This document shows, one piece after another, positions 44,590 to 52,892 of a DNA stretch of 63,018 nt; the stretch's first letter is position 1; every line of letters begins with the position of its first letter. This stretch comes from Roseibium aggregatum (GTDB taxonomy: Bacteria > Pseudomonadota > Alphaproteobacteria > Rhizobiales > Stappiaceae). A program made the translations under genes and the position numbers. The stretch is from positions 1 through 63,018 of the forward strand of contig NZ_JABFCZ010000032.1 of the NCBI RefSeq assembly GCF_014692675.1, written 5' to 3'. The notes beneath the pieces were generated by a model. The model was not told the DNA's origin. It ran no database searches and saw nothing but the letters and a program-made list of their open reading frames with translations.

Positions 44590-46371
44590 ATGCACCCCTA
44601 CCGTAGTCACACCTGCGGCGATCTGCGCGCAACCCATGTTGGCGAGACGACGCGCCTGTCCGGATGGGTTCACCGTGTCCGCGATCACGGGGGCCTGCTG
44701 TTCATCGATCTGCGCGATCACTACGGCATTACCCAGTGCGTGGTCGATCCGGATTCCTCCGCCTTCAACCTGGCCGAAACCGTGCGCTCCGAATGGTGCA
44801 TCCGCATCGACGGCGACGTGAAGAAGCGCACCGAGGAAACCATCAATCCGGAACTGCCGACCGGCGAGGTCGAAATCTTCATCCGCGACATGGAGATCCT
44901 CGGTGCGGCCAAGGAACTGCCGCTGCCGGTCTTCGGCGAGCTGGAGTACCCGGAAGAGGTGCGCCTGAAGCACCGCTACCTGGACCTGCGCCGGGAAAAG
45001 CTTCACAACAACATGATCCTGCGTTCCCAAGTGGTTGCCGATCTGCGTCAGCGTATGTGGGACATAGGCTTCAACGAATTCCAGACGCCGATCATCACCG
45101 CCTCCTCGCCGGAAGGCGCGCGCGACTTCCTGGTGCCGTCGCGCCTGCATCCGGGCAAGTTCTACGCCCTGCCGCAGGCTCCGCAGCAGTTCAAGCAGCT
45201 GATCATGGTGTCCGGCTTCGACAAGTATTTCCAGATCGCGCCCTGCTTCCGCGATGAAGACCCGCGCGCCGACCGCTCGCCGACGGACTTCTACCAGCTC
45301 GACGTGGAAATGTCCTTCGTCACCCAGCAGGACGTGTTCGACACCATGGAACCGGTTCTGGCCGGCTGTTTTGAAAAATTCGGCGGCGGGCGCCCGGTCA
45401 ACCGCGGCTGGCCGCAGATCGCCTACAAGGATTCCATGCTCTGGTACGGCTCCGACAAGCCGGACCTGCGCAACCCGATCAAGATGCAGATCGTGTCGGA
45501 GCATTTTGCCGGCTCGGGCTTTGCCATCTTCGCCAAGCTCCTGGAACAGCCGGGCACGGAAATCCGCGCGATTCCTGCGCCGAAGGGCGGCAGCCGCAAG
45601 TTCTGCGACCGCATGAACAAGTTCGCCCAGGAAGAAGGCCTCCCGGGCATGGGCTACATCTTCTGGCGCAAGGCCGAGGACGGCTCCATGGAAGCCGCCG
45701 GCCCGCTGGCCAAGAACATCGGTCCGGAGCGCACCGAGGCGATCCGCGTCCAGCTCGGCCTGGAGGTCGGCGATGCCGCCTTCTTCCTCGGCGGCAAGCC
45801 GAAGAGCTTCCAGCGCGTAGCCGCCAAGGCACGCGACATCATCGGCGAGGAACTCGGCCTGTCCGATCTCGACCGGTTCGAATTCGCATGGATCGTGGAC
45901 TTCCCGATCTTCGAGCGCGACGAGGACACCGGCGAGATCGACTTCGAGCACAACCCGTTCTCCATGCCCCAGGGCGGGCTGGAAGCCCTTCAGGGCGATC
46001 CGCTTGACGTGCGCGGTTATCAGTATGATCTGACCTGTAACGGCCACGAACTTCTGTCGGGCGCGATCAGAAACCATCGCCTCGAGATCATGTACAAGGC
46101 GTTCGAAATCGCCGGTTACAGCAAGGACGAGGTCGACAGGCGCTTCGGCGGCATGGCCACGGCGTTCCAGTACGGCGCACCGCCGCACGGCGGCTGTGCC
46201 GCGGGGATCGACCGTATCGTCATGCTGCTCGCGAACGAGATCAATATCCGCGAGGTCATCATGTTCCCGATGAACCAGCGTGCCGAGGACCTGATGATGA
46301 ATGCTCCCTCCGAACCGGAGATGCAGCACTTGCGTGAACTGAACATTCGGCTCAATTTGCCGGAGGCCTGA
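44590..46371 (+). CDS. aspS: Aspartyl-tRNA synthetase
   Basis: Class II synthetase charging tRNA-Asp, and possibly tRNA-Asn in alphaproteobacteria that use the GatCAB route. The 593 residues match the bacterial type: OB-fold anticodon domain (about 1-105: LSGWVHRVRDHGGLLFIDLRDHYG), motif 2 FRDEDPRADRSPTDFYQLD, the bacterial GAD insertion (about 285-420), and motif 3 GIDRIVMLL. A terminator follows. Confidence 0.98.
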   Translation: MHPYRSHTCGDLRATHVGETTRLSGWVHRVRDHGGLLFIDLRDHYGITQCVVDPDSSAFNLAETVRSEWCIRIDGDVKKRTEETINPELPTGEVEIFIRDMEILGAAKELPLPVFGELEYPEEVRLKHRYLDLRREKLHNNMILRSQVVADLRQRMWDIGFNEFQTPIITASSPEGARDFLVPSRLHPGKFYALPQAPQQFKQLIMVSGFDKYFQIAPCFRDEDPRADRSPTDFYQLDVEMSFVTQQDVFDTMEPVLAGCFEKFGGGRPVNRGWPQIAYKDSMLWYGSDKPDLRNPIKMQIVSEHFAGSGFAIFAKLLEQPGTEIRAIPAPKGGSRKFCDRMNKFAQEEGLPGMGYIFWRKAEDGSMEAAGPLAKNIGPERTEAIRVQLGLEVGDAAFFLGGKPKSFQRVAAKARDIIGEELGLSDLDRFEFAWIVDFPIFERDEDTGEIDFEHNPFSMPQGGLEALQGDPLDVRGYQYDLTCNGHELLSGAIRNHRLEIMYKAFEIAGYSKDEVDRRFGGMATAFQYGAPPHGGCAAGIDRIVMLLANEINIREVIMFPMNQRAEDLMMNAPSEPEMQHLRELNIRLNLPEA

Positions 46372-46395
46372 GTCTTCGGACGAAGCGTCAGGATG

Positions 46396-46421
46396 AGGGC
46401 CGGCGAAAGACCGGCCCTTTT
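46396..46421 (+). terminator. Rho-independent terminator after aspS
   Basis: Seven- to eight-base-pair stem (GGGCCGG 46397-46403 with CCGGCCC 46411-46417, loop CGAAAGA) followed by TTTT. It lies 25 bases after the aspS stop and just before the next gene. Confidence 0.85.
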
Positions 46422-46438
46422 GGCACGAAAGGCAAGAT

Positions 46439-48271
46439 ATGCGGGTTAATCCTGCAAACTGGCAGGTCTTCAAGGATCCGGAGGGCTCGGTGCAGCTCAT
46501 CCGGCGTCTGGTTCTGGAAAACGCCTCCCAATACGCGTCGCGCTATTTTCTGGCCTTCATTTGCATGGCGCTGGTTGCCGGCTCCACGGCGGCAAGCGCC
46601 TGGATCATGAAGGATGTCATCAACCAGGTCTTCGTCAACCGCGACGCCTTCATGATCTATGTGACCGCCGGCGTGGTGATGATGATCTTCACGGTCAAGG
46701 GAGCGTCCACCTTCGGCCAGATGGTCATCCTGAGCCGGATCGGCAACGCGATCATCGCCGACTGCCAGCGCCGGCTTTTCCAGCGCATTACCGAGCAGGA
46801 TCTGTCCTATTTCGACCGCACTGCGCTCGGCGATCTGTCCACCCGTGTCCAGCACAACACGACCGCTGCGCGCAACGTCCTTGAAATGCTGGTCATTACC
46901 CTTGGACGGGACATTCTGACGATTATCGGGCTTGTCGGCGTCATGATCGTCCAGAACCCGGCCATGAGCGCCTTTGCCATTCTGATCATGCCTCCGGCGA
47001 TCATCGGGGTGTCCGTTCTGGTGCGCCGGGTCCGCAAGCATGCAAAGTCGCAGTTCGTGTCGACGACACACATTCTGAGCACCCTGCAGGAGACCGCGAT
47101 CGGCATCCGGATCGTCAAGGCCTTCGGCATGGAAGATCACATGCGCGCGCGCATGAACACGGCGGTTGCCGATGTCGAGCACCGGTCCAACAAGATCGCA
47201 TCCCTGACGGCGCGCACGTCGCCGCTGATGGAAACGCTGGGTGGCTTTGCCATCGCCCTGGTGATCCTTTACGGCGGCTACAGTGTCGTCAATCTCGATC
47301 AGGATCCCGGCGCGTTCTTTGCCTTCATTACCGCGCTGCTGCTTGCCTATGAACCGGCCAAGCGGCTCGCGCGCCTCCATGTGAACCTGAACAATAACCT
47401 CGTCGGCGTCCGGCTGATGTACGAACTGATCGACGACGTGCCGGAATTGACCGACAAGCCGGATGCCGCCGAGCTTGTGGTCAGGGGCGGCGAGATCCGT
47501 TTCGACAATGTCCGCTTTTCCTATGGCGAGAGCGCGGCACTCAACGGCCTGACCATGGTGGCCGAACCCGGTAAGACCACGGCCCTGGTCGGTGCGTCAG
47601 GCGCGGGAAAATCAACGGTCTTCAGCCTGATCGAACGGTTTTACGAGCCCGACAGCGGCGATATTTCCATCGATGGCCAGAACACGGGCGATGTTTCCGT
47701 CGCGTCCCTGCGCGCCCATATCGCCGTGGTCACCCAGGATACGTTCCTGTTCGACATGAGCATTCGCGACAACATTGCCCTTGGCCGGTCCGGTGCGAGC
47801 GACGCCGAGATCGAACAGGCGGCCCGGGATGCCAACGCCCACGACTTCATCATGGATCTTCCCGGCGGCTATGATGCGCCGGCGGGCGAGGGCGGCGGCC
47901 GGCTCTCCGGCGGCCAACGCCAGCGGGTTGCCATCGCGCGCGCCATGCTGCGCGACGCCCCGATCCTGCTCCTCGACGAGGCGACCTCGGCGCTGGATGC
48001 GGAATCCGAAACCAAGGTCCAGGCGGCCCTGACACGGCTGATGGAAGGCCGGACCACCCTGGTGATCGCCCATCGGCTGGCGACCGTCCGCCATGCGGAT
48101 GCAATCCATGTTCTGGATCGCGGCCGGCTCGTGGAAAGCGGGACCCACGACAGCCTTTATGCCCAGGACGGCATCTATCGCCGCCTGTGCGAGCTGCAGT
48201 TCCAGGACGGCAACAGCAAGCCGGATGAGACGGAACGGCAGTCCCCGGTCAGCAAGCCCGCCGCCGAATAG
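46439..48271 (+). CDS. ABC exporter, fused permease-ATPase (MsbA-like)
   Basis: Half-transporter of 610 residues with six membrane helices (about 35-330) and a C-terminal ATPase. Walker A is VGASGAGKST, signature LSGGQRQRVAIARA, Walker B LLDEATSALDAESE, with the switch His in VIAHRLAT. It would work as a homodimer. MsbA-type exporters flip lipid A or other lipids and drugs; the substrate is not readable here. Convergent with the secreted protein gene at 48347. Confidence 0.93.
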   Translation: MRVNPANWQVFKDPEGSVQLIRRLVLENASQYASRYFLAFICMALVAGSTAASAWIMKDVINQVFVNRDAFMIYVTAGVVMMIFTVKGASTFGQMVILSRIGNAIIADCQRRLFQRITEQDLSYFDRTALGDLSTRVQHNTTAARNVLEMLVITLGRDILTIIGLVGVMIVQNPAMSAFAILIMPPAIIGVSVLVRRVRKHAKSQFVSTTHILSTLQETAIGIRIVKAFGMEDHMRARMNTAVADVEHRSNKIASLTARTSPLMETLGGFAIALVILYGGYSVVNLDQDPGAFFAFITALLLAYEPAKRLARLHVNLNNNLVGVRLMYELIDDVPELTDKPDAAELVVRGGEIRFDNVRFSYGESAALNGLTMVAEPGKTTALVGASGAGKSTVFSLIERFYEPDSGDISIDGQNTGDVSVASLRAHIAVVTQDTFLFDMSIRDNIALGRSGASDAEIEQAARDANAHDFIMDLPGGYDAPAGEGGGRLSGGQRQRVAIARAMLRDAPILLLDEATSALDAESETKVQAALTRLMEGRTTLVIAHRLATVRHADAIHVLDRGRLVESGTHDSLYAQDGIYRRLCELQFQDGNSKPDETERQSPVSKPAAE

Positions 48272-48290
48272 TTTCCCGATCTCAGCTTAC

Positions 48291-48324
48291 GAAAAAAGCC
48301 GCCCGCGTTGCCGTGGACGGCTTC
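48291..48324 (-). terminator. Terminator of the tandem secreted-protein operon
   Basis: On the minus strand AAGCCGTCC pairs with GGGCGGCTT (one G-T pair), followed by TTTTTC. It lies 23 bases past the stop codon of the 48347-50464 gene and between convergent genes. Confidence 0.7.
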
Positions 48325-48346
48325 TGTCTGTCGGCCGGCGCAGGAT

Positions 48347-50464
48347 TTACTGCGCGCTGGTGGCGACGGCTTTTGCGCCCAGGCGCTCCGGAAGGGCCTG
48401 CGGGCTCGTCATCACCAGGCCGAGGATCTCGGCCATCGGGACGGGGGCTGCCGGTTCGAAGGAGACCGCCAGTTCATCCGGATTGTTGAGGAATGTGCGC
48501 AGCGCGGACAGGAATTCCTCGCTGAACGCGGTGCCTGCAAACGGGCCGAGTTCGCCCCGCAGGGTTTCGACAAGGCCTTCTGCGAGCATTTCCTTCGACA
48601 TCTGGTTCTTCGACGATTCCTCATTCAGGAAAGCCGTGACGAGTTCAGCACCCTTCACACGCAAATTCGCCTTCTTGAAGGTTGCCGAAGCCAGGGCGAC
48701 CTGGGCCGTTTCCGGATTTGTGAACAGCGTTTCGGGAACATTGCCGAGCGTCAGCGACAAGGTTGCCGTTCCGCCGTCGACCATCTCGATGGTCAGGTCG
48801 CGGATGCTGAGGTCCCTGGTGTTCGCATCCCAGGCAACCGCCAGGGACTCGTTGAGCGAAAGCTCCTCGATGTTCAGGCTCTGGAGCAGGCTCTTGACGC
48901 TTTCATCCGTTATCTGGTCGGTCGGAACGACGAGGCCATCGACAATGAGAGACGTCCGCGTCGGGATCTTGGCCACATGACCGCCCTGGGTCAGTTCGAA
49001 CAGATCCAGTCCGAGACTGACGTTTTCGGCCGGGATGGTCACGCCGAGAGAGCTCACCAGAACGCTCCGCAGGATCGGGAGCGCGGCCTGGATCTGCTGC
49101 GGGGTCGGATTGTCGACGCCTTCAAGGGCGGTCAGTGCGGCGATCGGCGGAAACTCGATGCCGGAAATGCCGGCATGATCGAATTCGATCTGACCTTCGT
49201 CCTGGACGGAGATCGAGAAATCGTCGAGCGCAAATTCTCCCAATCCCAGACCGCTCAGATCCCGGACAAGGAAACGGCGCAGGCTGGCCTTGCCCTGGTC
49301 CGCGGATACGTCGAGGTCGTTGACTTCAAGCCGGCCGAGCGAAAAGGCCCCGAACGCTTCCAGGGCGGCAATGCCGAGTTCGTCCTCGGAGACCGGCTCT
49401 CCCTTGCCTTGCTTCTCGAGCAGGGAAAACAGCCGCAAGGGCTCCTGCTTCGGCACCGTGATATTTTCCAGCATCATGCCGCCGATTTCACCCTTGGCGC
49501 CGTCTCCCGAAAACTCCAGGTTCAGGATTTCCTCCCGGTCCAGAAGCACAGTCCGGCCGGTTTCCGCCGGTGCGCCGAACAGCGGTGCGAGCGGTACCAG
49601 ATCCACGCCGCGGGCAATGATGGGGCCGGCCTTGACCTCGATTTTCTGCGCGCCACCGTCGGGGCCGGTACCGATCGGCGTTTCCGTGGACCTGATTTCG
49701 TCGAGATATTCTTCCGCGATACGTCCGTCGGCCATGCCGATCAGGGACATGTTTTCGTAGGTGGCCGAACTTGAGCCGACATCCGGCGTGGTGCTGGTCG
49801 CGGTCGCCGAAGTGATAAACGCCCGTTTGATCGCCACCTTGCGCGTGGTGTCGAAAATCGCGCGGGCGAAGGCCATTGGATCGGTCTTGGCCAGATCCAG
49901 TCCGGGCAGGGCACGGGGCGCTGCCAGTCCCTCGATCAGGATATCCTGGTAGCTGGCATGGAACTGCCCGCCGACAGCGGTCACGCTGTCAGGGGTTTCC
50001 TGCATCGCGGATGCGCTGTCGTCGGGTTTCGGTTCGGAGGCGGCAGACCCCGCTTCGTTTTTGGTCTTGAACGTCATGTCGACATCGAAGGATCCGGGAA
50101 CCGCGATCCGGTCCGCCATGATTTCGTCCCCGGTCTGGGTCAGGCCGGTGAAGTCGATCGCGTCGAAGCTGAACCGGAGCGTCACATCTCCTGCCTTGAA
50201 AGCCTGGTCGGCGGGCAGTTCTATGGTGATGACTCCGTCCTTAACCGTCGCGTTGCGCAGGCTGTCGCCCGGTTCTATGGACCCGTAGCTCGTGCTGACC
50301 ATGTCGTAACTGTTCAGCTTGTCGAACCATTTGCCGATAATGCCGGTTGCCCCGGATCCCGCGTCCTGGGCCTGGGCCGAACCCGCGACTACAAACGACA
50401 AGGCTATTCCCAGCACGACGCATCTTGCCCGTGACCGGAATTTTTCTGCAAAAACCAGTGCCAC
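48347..50464 (-). CDS. Secreted protein of unknown function, long paralogue
   Basis: I do not recognise an established family. The 705-residue protein starts at a GTG with a good GGGAGG ribosome binding site. Its signal peptide ends near GSAQAQ (about residue 33). The rest is rich in short alternating hydrophobic strands of the kind LxVxDLxIxxxDxG, reminiscent of AsmA/DUF945-like periplasmic proteins. The N-terminal MVSTSYGSIEPG and the last 50 residues (FLNNPDELAVSFEPAAPVP, SPQALPERLG) match the gene just upstream. No catalytic motif, membrane helix or lipobox is visible. Same operon as the short paralogue, 68 bases apart. Confidence 0.8.
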   Translation of the reverse strand: MALVFAEKFRSRARCVVLGIALSFVVAGSAQAQDAGSGATGIIGKWFDKLNSYDMVSTSYGSIEPGDSLRNATVKDGVITIELPADQAFKAGDVTLRFSFDAIDFTGLTQTGDEIMADRIAVPGSFDVDMTFKTKNEAGSAASEPKPDDSASAMQETPDSVTAVGGQFHASYQDILIEGLAAPRALPGLDLAKTDPMAFARAIFDTTRKVAIKRAFITSATATSTTPDVGSSSATYENMSLIGMADGRIAEEYLDEIRSTETPIGTGPDGGAQKIEVKAGPIIARGVDLVPLAPLFGAPAETGRTVLLDREEILNLEFSGDGAKGEIGGMMLENITVPKQEPLRLFSLLEKQGKGEPVSEDELGIAALEAFGAFSLGRLEVNDLDVSADQGKASLRRFLVRDLSGLGLGEFALDDFSISVQDEGQIEFDHAGISGIEFPPIAALTALEGVDNPTPQQIQAALPILRSVLVSSLGVTIPAENVSLGLDLFELTQGGHVAKIPTRTSLIVDGLVVPTDQITDESVKSLLQSLNIEELSLNESLAVAWDANTRDLSIRDLTIEMVDGGTATLSLTLGNVPETLFTNPETAQVALASATFKKANLRVKGAELVTAFLNEESSKNQMSKEMLAEGLVETLRGELGPFAGTAFSEEFLSALRTFLNNPDELAVSFEPAAPVPMAEILGLVMTSPQALPERLGAKAVATSAQ

Positions 50465-50532
50465 TTCGGATCCTCCCTGGCTGCGTATTATCGGGACCAG
50501 TGCCGGCGTGGGGCCGGCACCGGTCCATCCAC

Positions 50533-51720
50533 CTAGTTTGCGCTGTTGGCGACCACATCGACCCCCAGGACCTCAGGCAGAGTCTGAGGCGCCATCATCG
50601 CCTGGCCCATGATCTGGGCGAAGGGAACCGGATTGGCGGGGGCAACGGTCACTTCCAGCGAAACCGGATCGTTCAGGAAAGTGGTTGCCGCCGTCACGAC
50701 CTTCTCCTGGAACGCCGGATTTTGCAGGATCGACACCATCATCGGCAGGCCGGCGGTCAGTTGCTGGACGAGGGTCGTCCGGTCCATCCCGGCTTCTCGG
50801 GCCTGCATGTCGAGCACCCGTTCGACCAGCGAGCTGTTGTCGAGCCGGACAGAGACATTCTGGACGCTCACACCCTGGACAAGGCCCATGGCGCTCTCCG
50901 GATCGCCTTCCGCCGCGCCGAGTTTGGTGATCACTTCCCGGGTGACACCGCCGAGGCTGAGATTGAGGGCGAAGGTTCCCGCATCCGCACCGGACAGCTT
51001 GAGGTTCTTCACTTCAAGCGTTTCCTTTTCCGGATCCCAGCGACCCTGGCCCTCGGCGCTGATCGTCAGGGTTTCATAGCCGAGGTCTGTCAGGGACTTT
51101 TGTGCCTCGTCATCGAGGTTGGCGGCTTTGATTTTCAGGTCGTCGATCGCGAAACGAAAGGCCGTCGGAAGGTCGCCGTCCATCTCATCGATCGCCGTGA
51201 AGAGCCGGCCAATGCCGAATTTGTTGCCACTACCGTCGGAAATTGCTGCATCCAGCACTTCCAGCGTTTCATAGGATGGCCCGATCACGGATTTGCCGTC
51301 GCTGCCGTTCAGTTCCTCGGGCGTCGGCAGAACGAGATTGGTCGCCGTGAAGCTTCCGATGGCAAGACCGCCGTCTTCGGCTGTGACCGAGAGGTCGGAC
51401 ATCGACAGGGTACCAAGCTTCAGGCGTCCGTTGGATTGCACCATGCCGTCGCGGAGCGTGGTGGTGGCGATCGTCGCGGATTTCTTGTCATCGTCCTTCC
51501 GCTTCAGAAGCAGGTCCTTGATGACGACCGTTTCTCCGCCTTCGCTGACGGACCCGTAGCTGTCGACCATTCCATCATCGGTTTCCAGAACGGCCATGAA
51601 GGCATCGGCCACATCGTTCCCGGTCGGTGTGAAGGCCATTGCCGGGAGCGGCGCAAACGGCGCACTGGCGCAAAGCACGAGCACGAGCCGGCATGCGGTG
51701 GAACGGAAAAATTCTCTCAT
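50533..51720 (-). CDS. Secreted protein of unknown function, short paralogue
   Basis: A 395-residue protein from ATG 51720 with AAGGAG at good spacing. The signal peptide ends near APLPAMA. The N-terminal motif MVDSYGSVSEGG and the C-terminal FLNDPVSLEVTVAPANPVP then APQTLPEVLGVD align with the long paralogue; the middle is about 300 residues shorter. It is rich in predicted beta strands and has no catalytic motif I can see. First gene of the pair. A lipid- or envelope-related role is only inferred from fold appearance. The upstream neighbour is a sugar kinase on the same strand. Confidence 0.8.
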   Translation of the reverse strand: MREFFRSTACRLVLVLCASAPFAPLPAMAFTPTGNDVADAFMAVLETDDGMVDSYGSVSEGGETVVIKDLLLKRKDDDKKSATIATTTLRDGMVQSNGRLKLGTLSMSDLSVTAEDGGLAIGSFTATNLVLPTPEELNGSDGKSVIGPSYETLEVLDAAISDGSGNKFGIGRLFTAIDEMDGDLPTAFRFAIDDLKIKAANLDDEAQKSLTDLGYETLTISAEGQGRWDPEKETLEVKNLKLSGADAGTFALNLSLGGVTREVITKLGAAEGDPESAMGLVQGVSVQNVSVRLDNSSLVERVLDMQAREAGMDRTTLVQQLTAGLPMMVSILQNPAFQEKVVTAATTFLNDPVSLEVTVAPANPVPFAQIMGQAMMAPQTLPEVLGVDVVANSAN

Positions 51721-51808
51721 CGAGGGCTCCTTGAATTCAATTGAGCTGCTGTCGCTCCTGCCCGAAGCAACACTGGGATAAGTGGCAGGTTCACGCAAGG
51801 GAATAAGT

Positions 51809-52732
51809 TCAGGTGAGATCGGCCGGACCGGGCATGCCGCCCTGCTTTTCCGGAAATGTCCGGATCGCCTCGGTAATGTCTTCCAGGGAAGGCAGGCTGG
51901 CCTCGTTGCCCAGGCATTGGATCGCGTGGGCCGATGCGCCGCGGGCGAAATGCAGGTGTTCTTCCCAGCTTCGGTAGGGGGCATGAAGATACGAGGCGAT
52001 ATAGGCGCCGTGGAACACGTCGCCGGCGCCATTGGTGTCGATGACTTTATTTTTCGGCACGTCGAGCGCGGGCAGGAACCGGTCGGGACCGCCCGCCTCG
52101 TACCAGACGGTGCCGTGCTCACCGAGGGTGACCGCGCCGAGAGGGCAACCTTTCTTGCGCAGGTATTCCAGCGTCTCGCCCGGTGTCTGGTCCATCTGTT
52201 CGCAGAACCTGAGAGACATGACCGCCGCATCGATATGGTCGAGCACTTCGTCGGTATTTTCTCGCACCGCGCCGCCGTCGAGCGATGTCAGGATCTTCCG
52301 TTCCCGGCAGGCCCTGGCGTAATGGAGGGCGGCATCCGGCATATGGCCGTCGAGGTGCAGCGCCTTCATCCCGTCCAGGTTCAGCGGCGGAAACGGATGC
52401 ATGAAATCATTGTCGCGGCAACGGACGATGGCGCGTTTCCCGTCATTCGGCATGATGAAGGAGAGGGACGATTGCCGGACCTTGCGGCCGTGGACGTAAA
52501 TACCGTATTTCGCAGCCATATCCAGGAACATGCGGGCAAGCCAGTCGTCGGCAAGAGAACACAGGAGTTCCGGCTTGCCGCCGAGTTTTGCGCAGCAAAA
52601 GGCAGCCGTTACCGCGTTTCCGCCGAAGCTGACCGCATAGTCTTTGGCGAGCGTTTTCTCGTCTCCCGTCGGCAATCTGTCGGTCAAAAACGTTATGTCG
52701 ATATAGGCTTGGCCAATGAACAATGCCTGCAT
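51809..52732 (-). CDS. PfkB-family carbohydrate kinase
   Basis: Ribokinase-fold sugar or nucleoside kinase of 307 residues. PfkB signature 2 DTNGAGDVFHGAYIAS lies near residue 230 with the catalytic Asp. The N-terminal GGNAVTAAFCCAKLGG is signature-1 like and forms part of the sugar site. The substrate is not predictable; the closest general classes are adenosine, fructose or ribose kinases. Divergent from the EAL gene. The spacer contains overlapping direct repeats GAATTCTGA near 52803-52825. Confidence 0.9.
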   Translation of the reverse strand: MQALFIGQAYIDITFLTDRLPTGDEKTLAKDYAVSFGGNAVTAAFCCAKLGGKPELLCSLADDWLARMFLDMAAKYGIYVHGRKVRQSSLSFIMPNDGKRAIVRCRDNDFMHPFPPLNLDGMKALHLDGHMPDAALHYARACRERKILTSLDGGAVRENTDEVLDHIDAAVMSLRFCEQMDQTPGETLEYLRKKGCPLGAVTLGEHGTVWYEAGGPDRFLPALDVPKNKVIDTNGAGDVFHGAYIASYLHAPYRSWEEHLHFARGASAHAIQCLGNEASLPSLEDITEAIRTFPEKQGGMPGPADLT

Positions 52733-52892
52733 GAAAAACTCCGTGATTACCCAAGCGGCTTAAAAACCAGTGTTCACCTGCACCTGTATCGCCGTAAAGC
52801 CTTGAATTCTGATGAATTCTGAATTCCATTCAGTGGATGTTTACGAGTCTCTTACAGGATTCTTGTGACTTGTTGAGGAGCAGGCATAGTCC

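Noticed and set aside
44497..46500. 667-codon minus-strand frame across aspS
   Set aside because: Mirror of the aspS coding sequence with no recognisable motifs.
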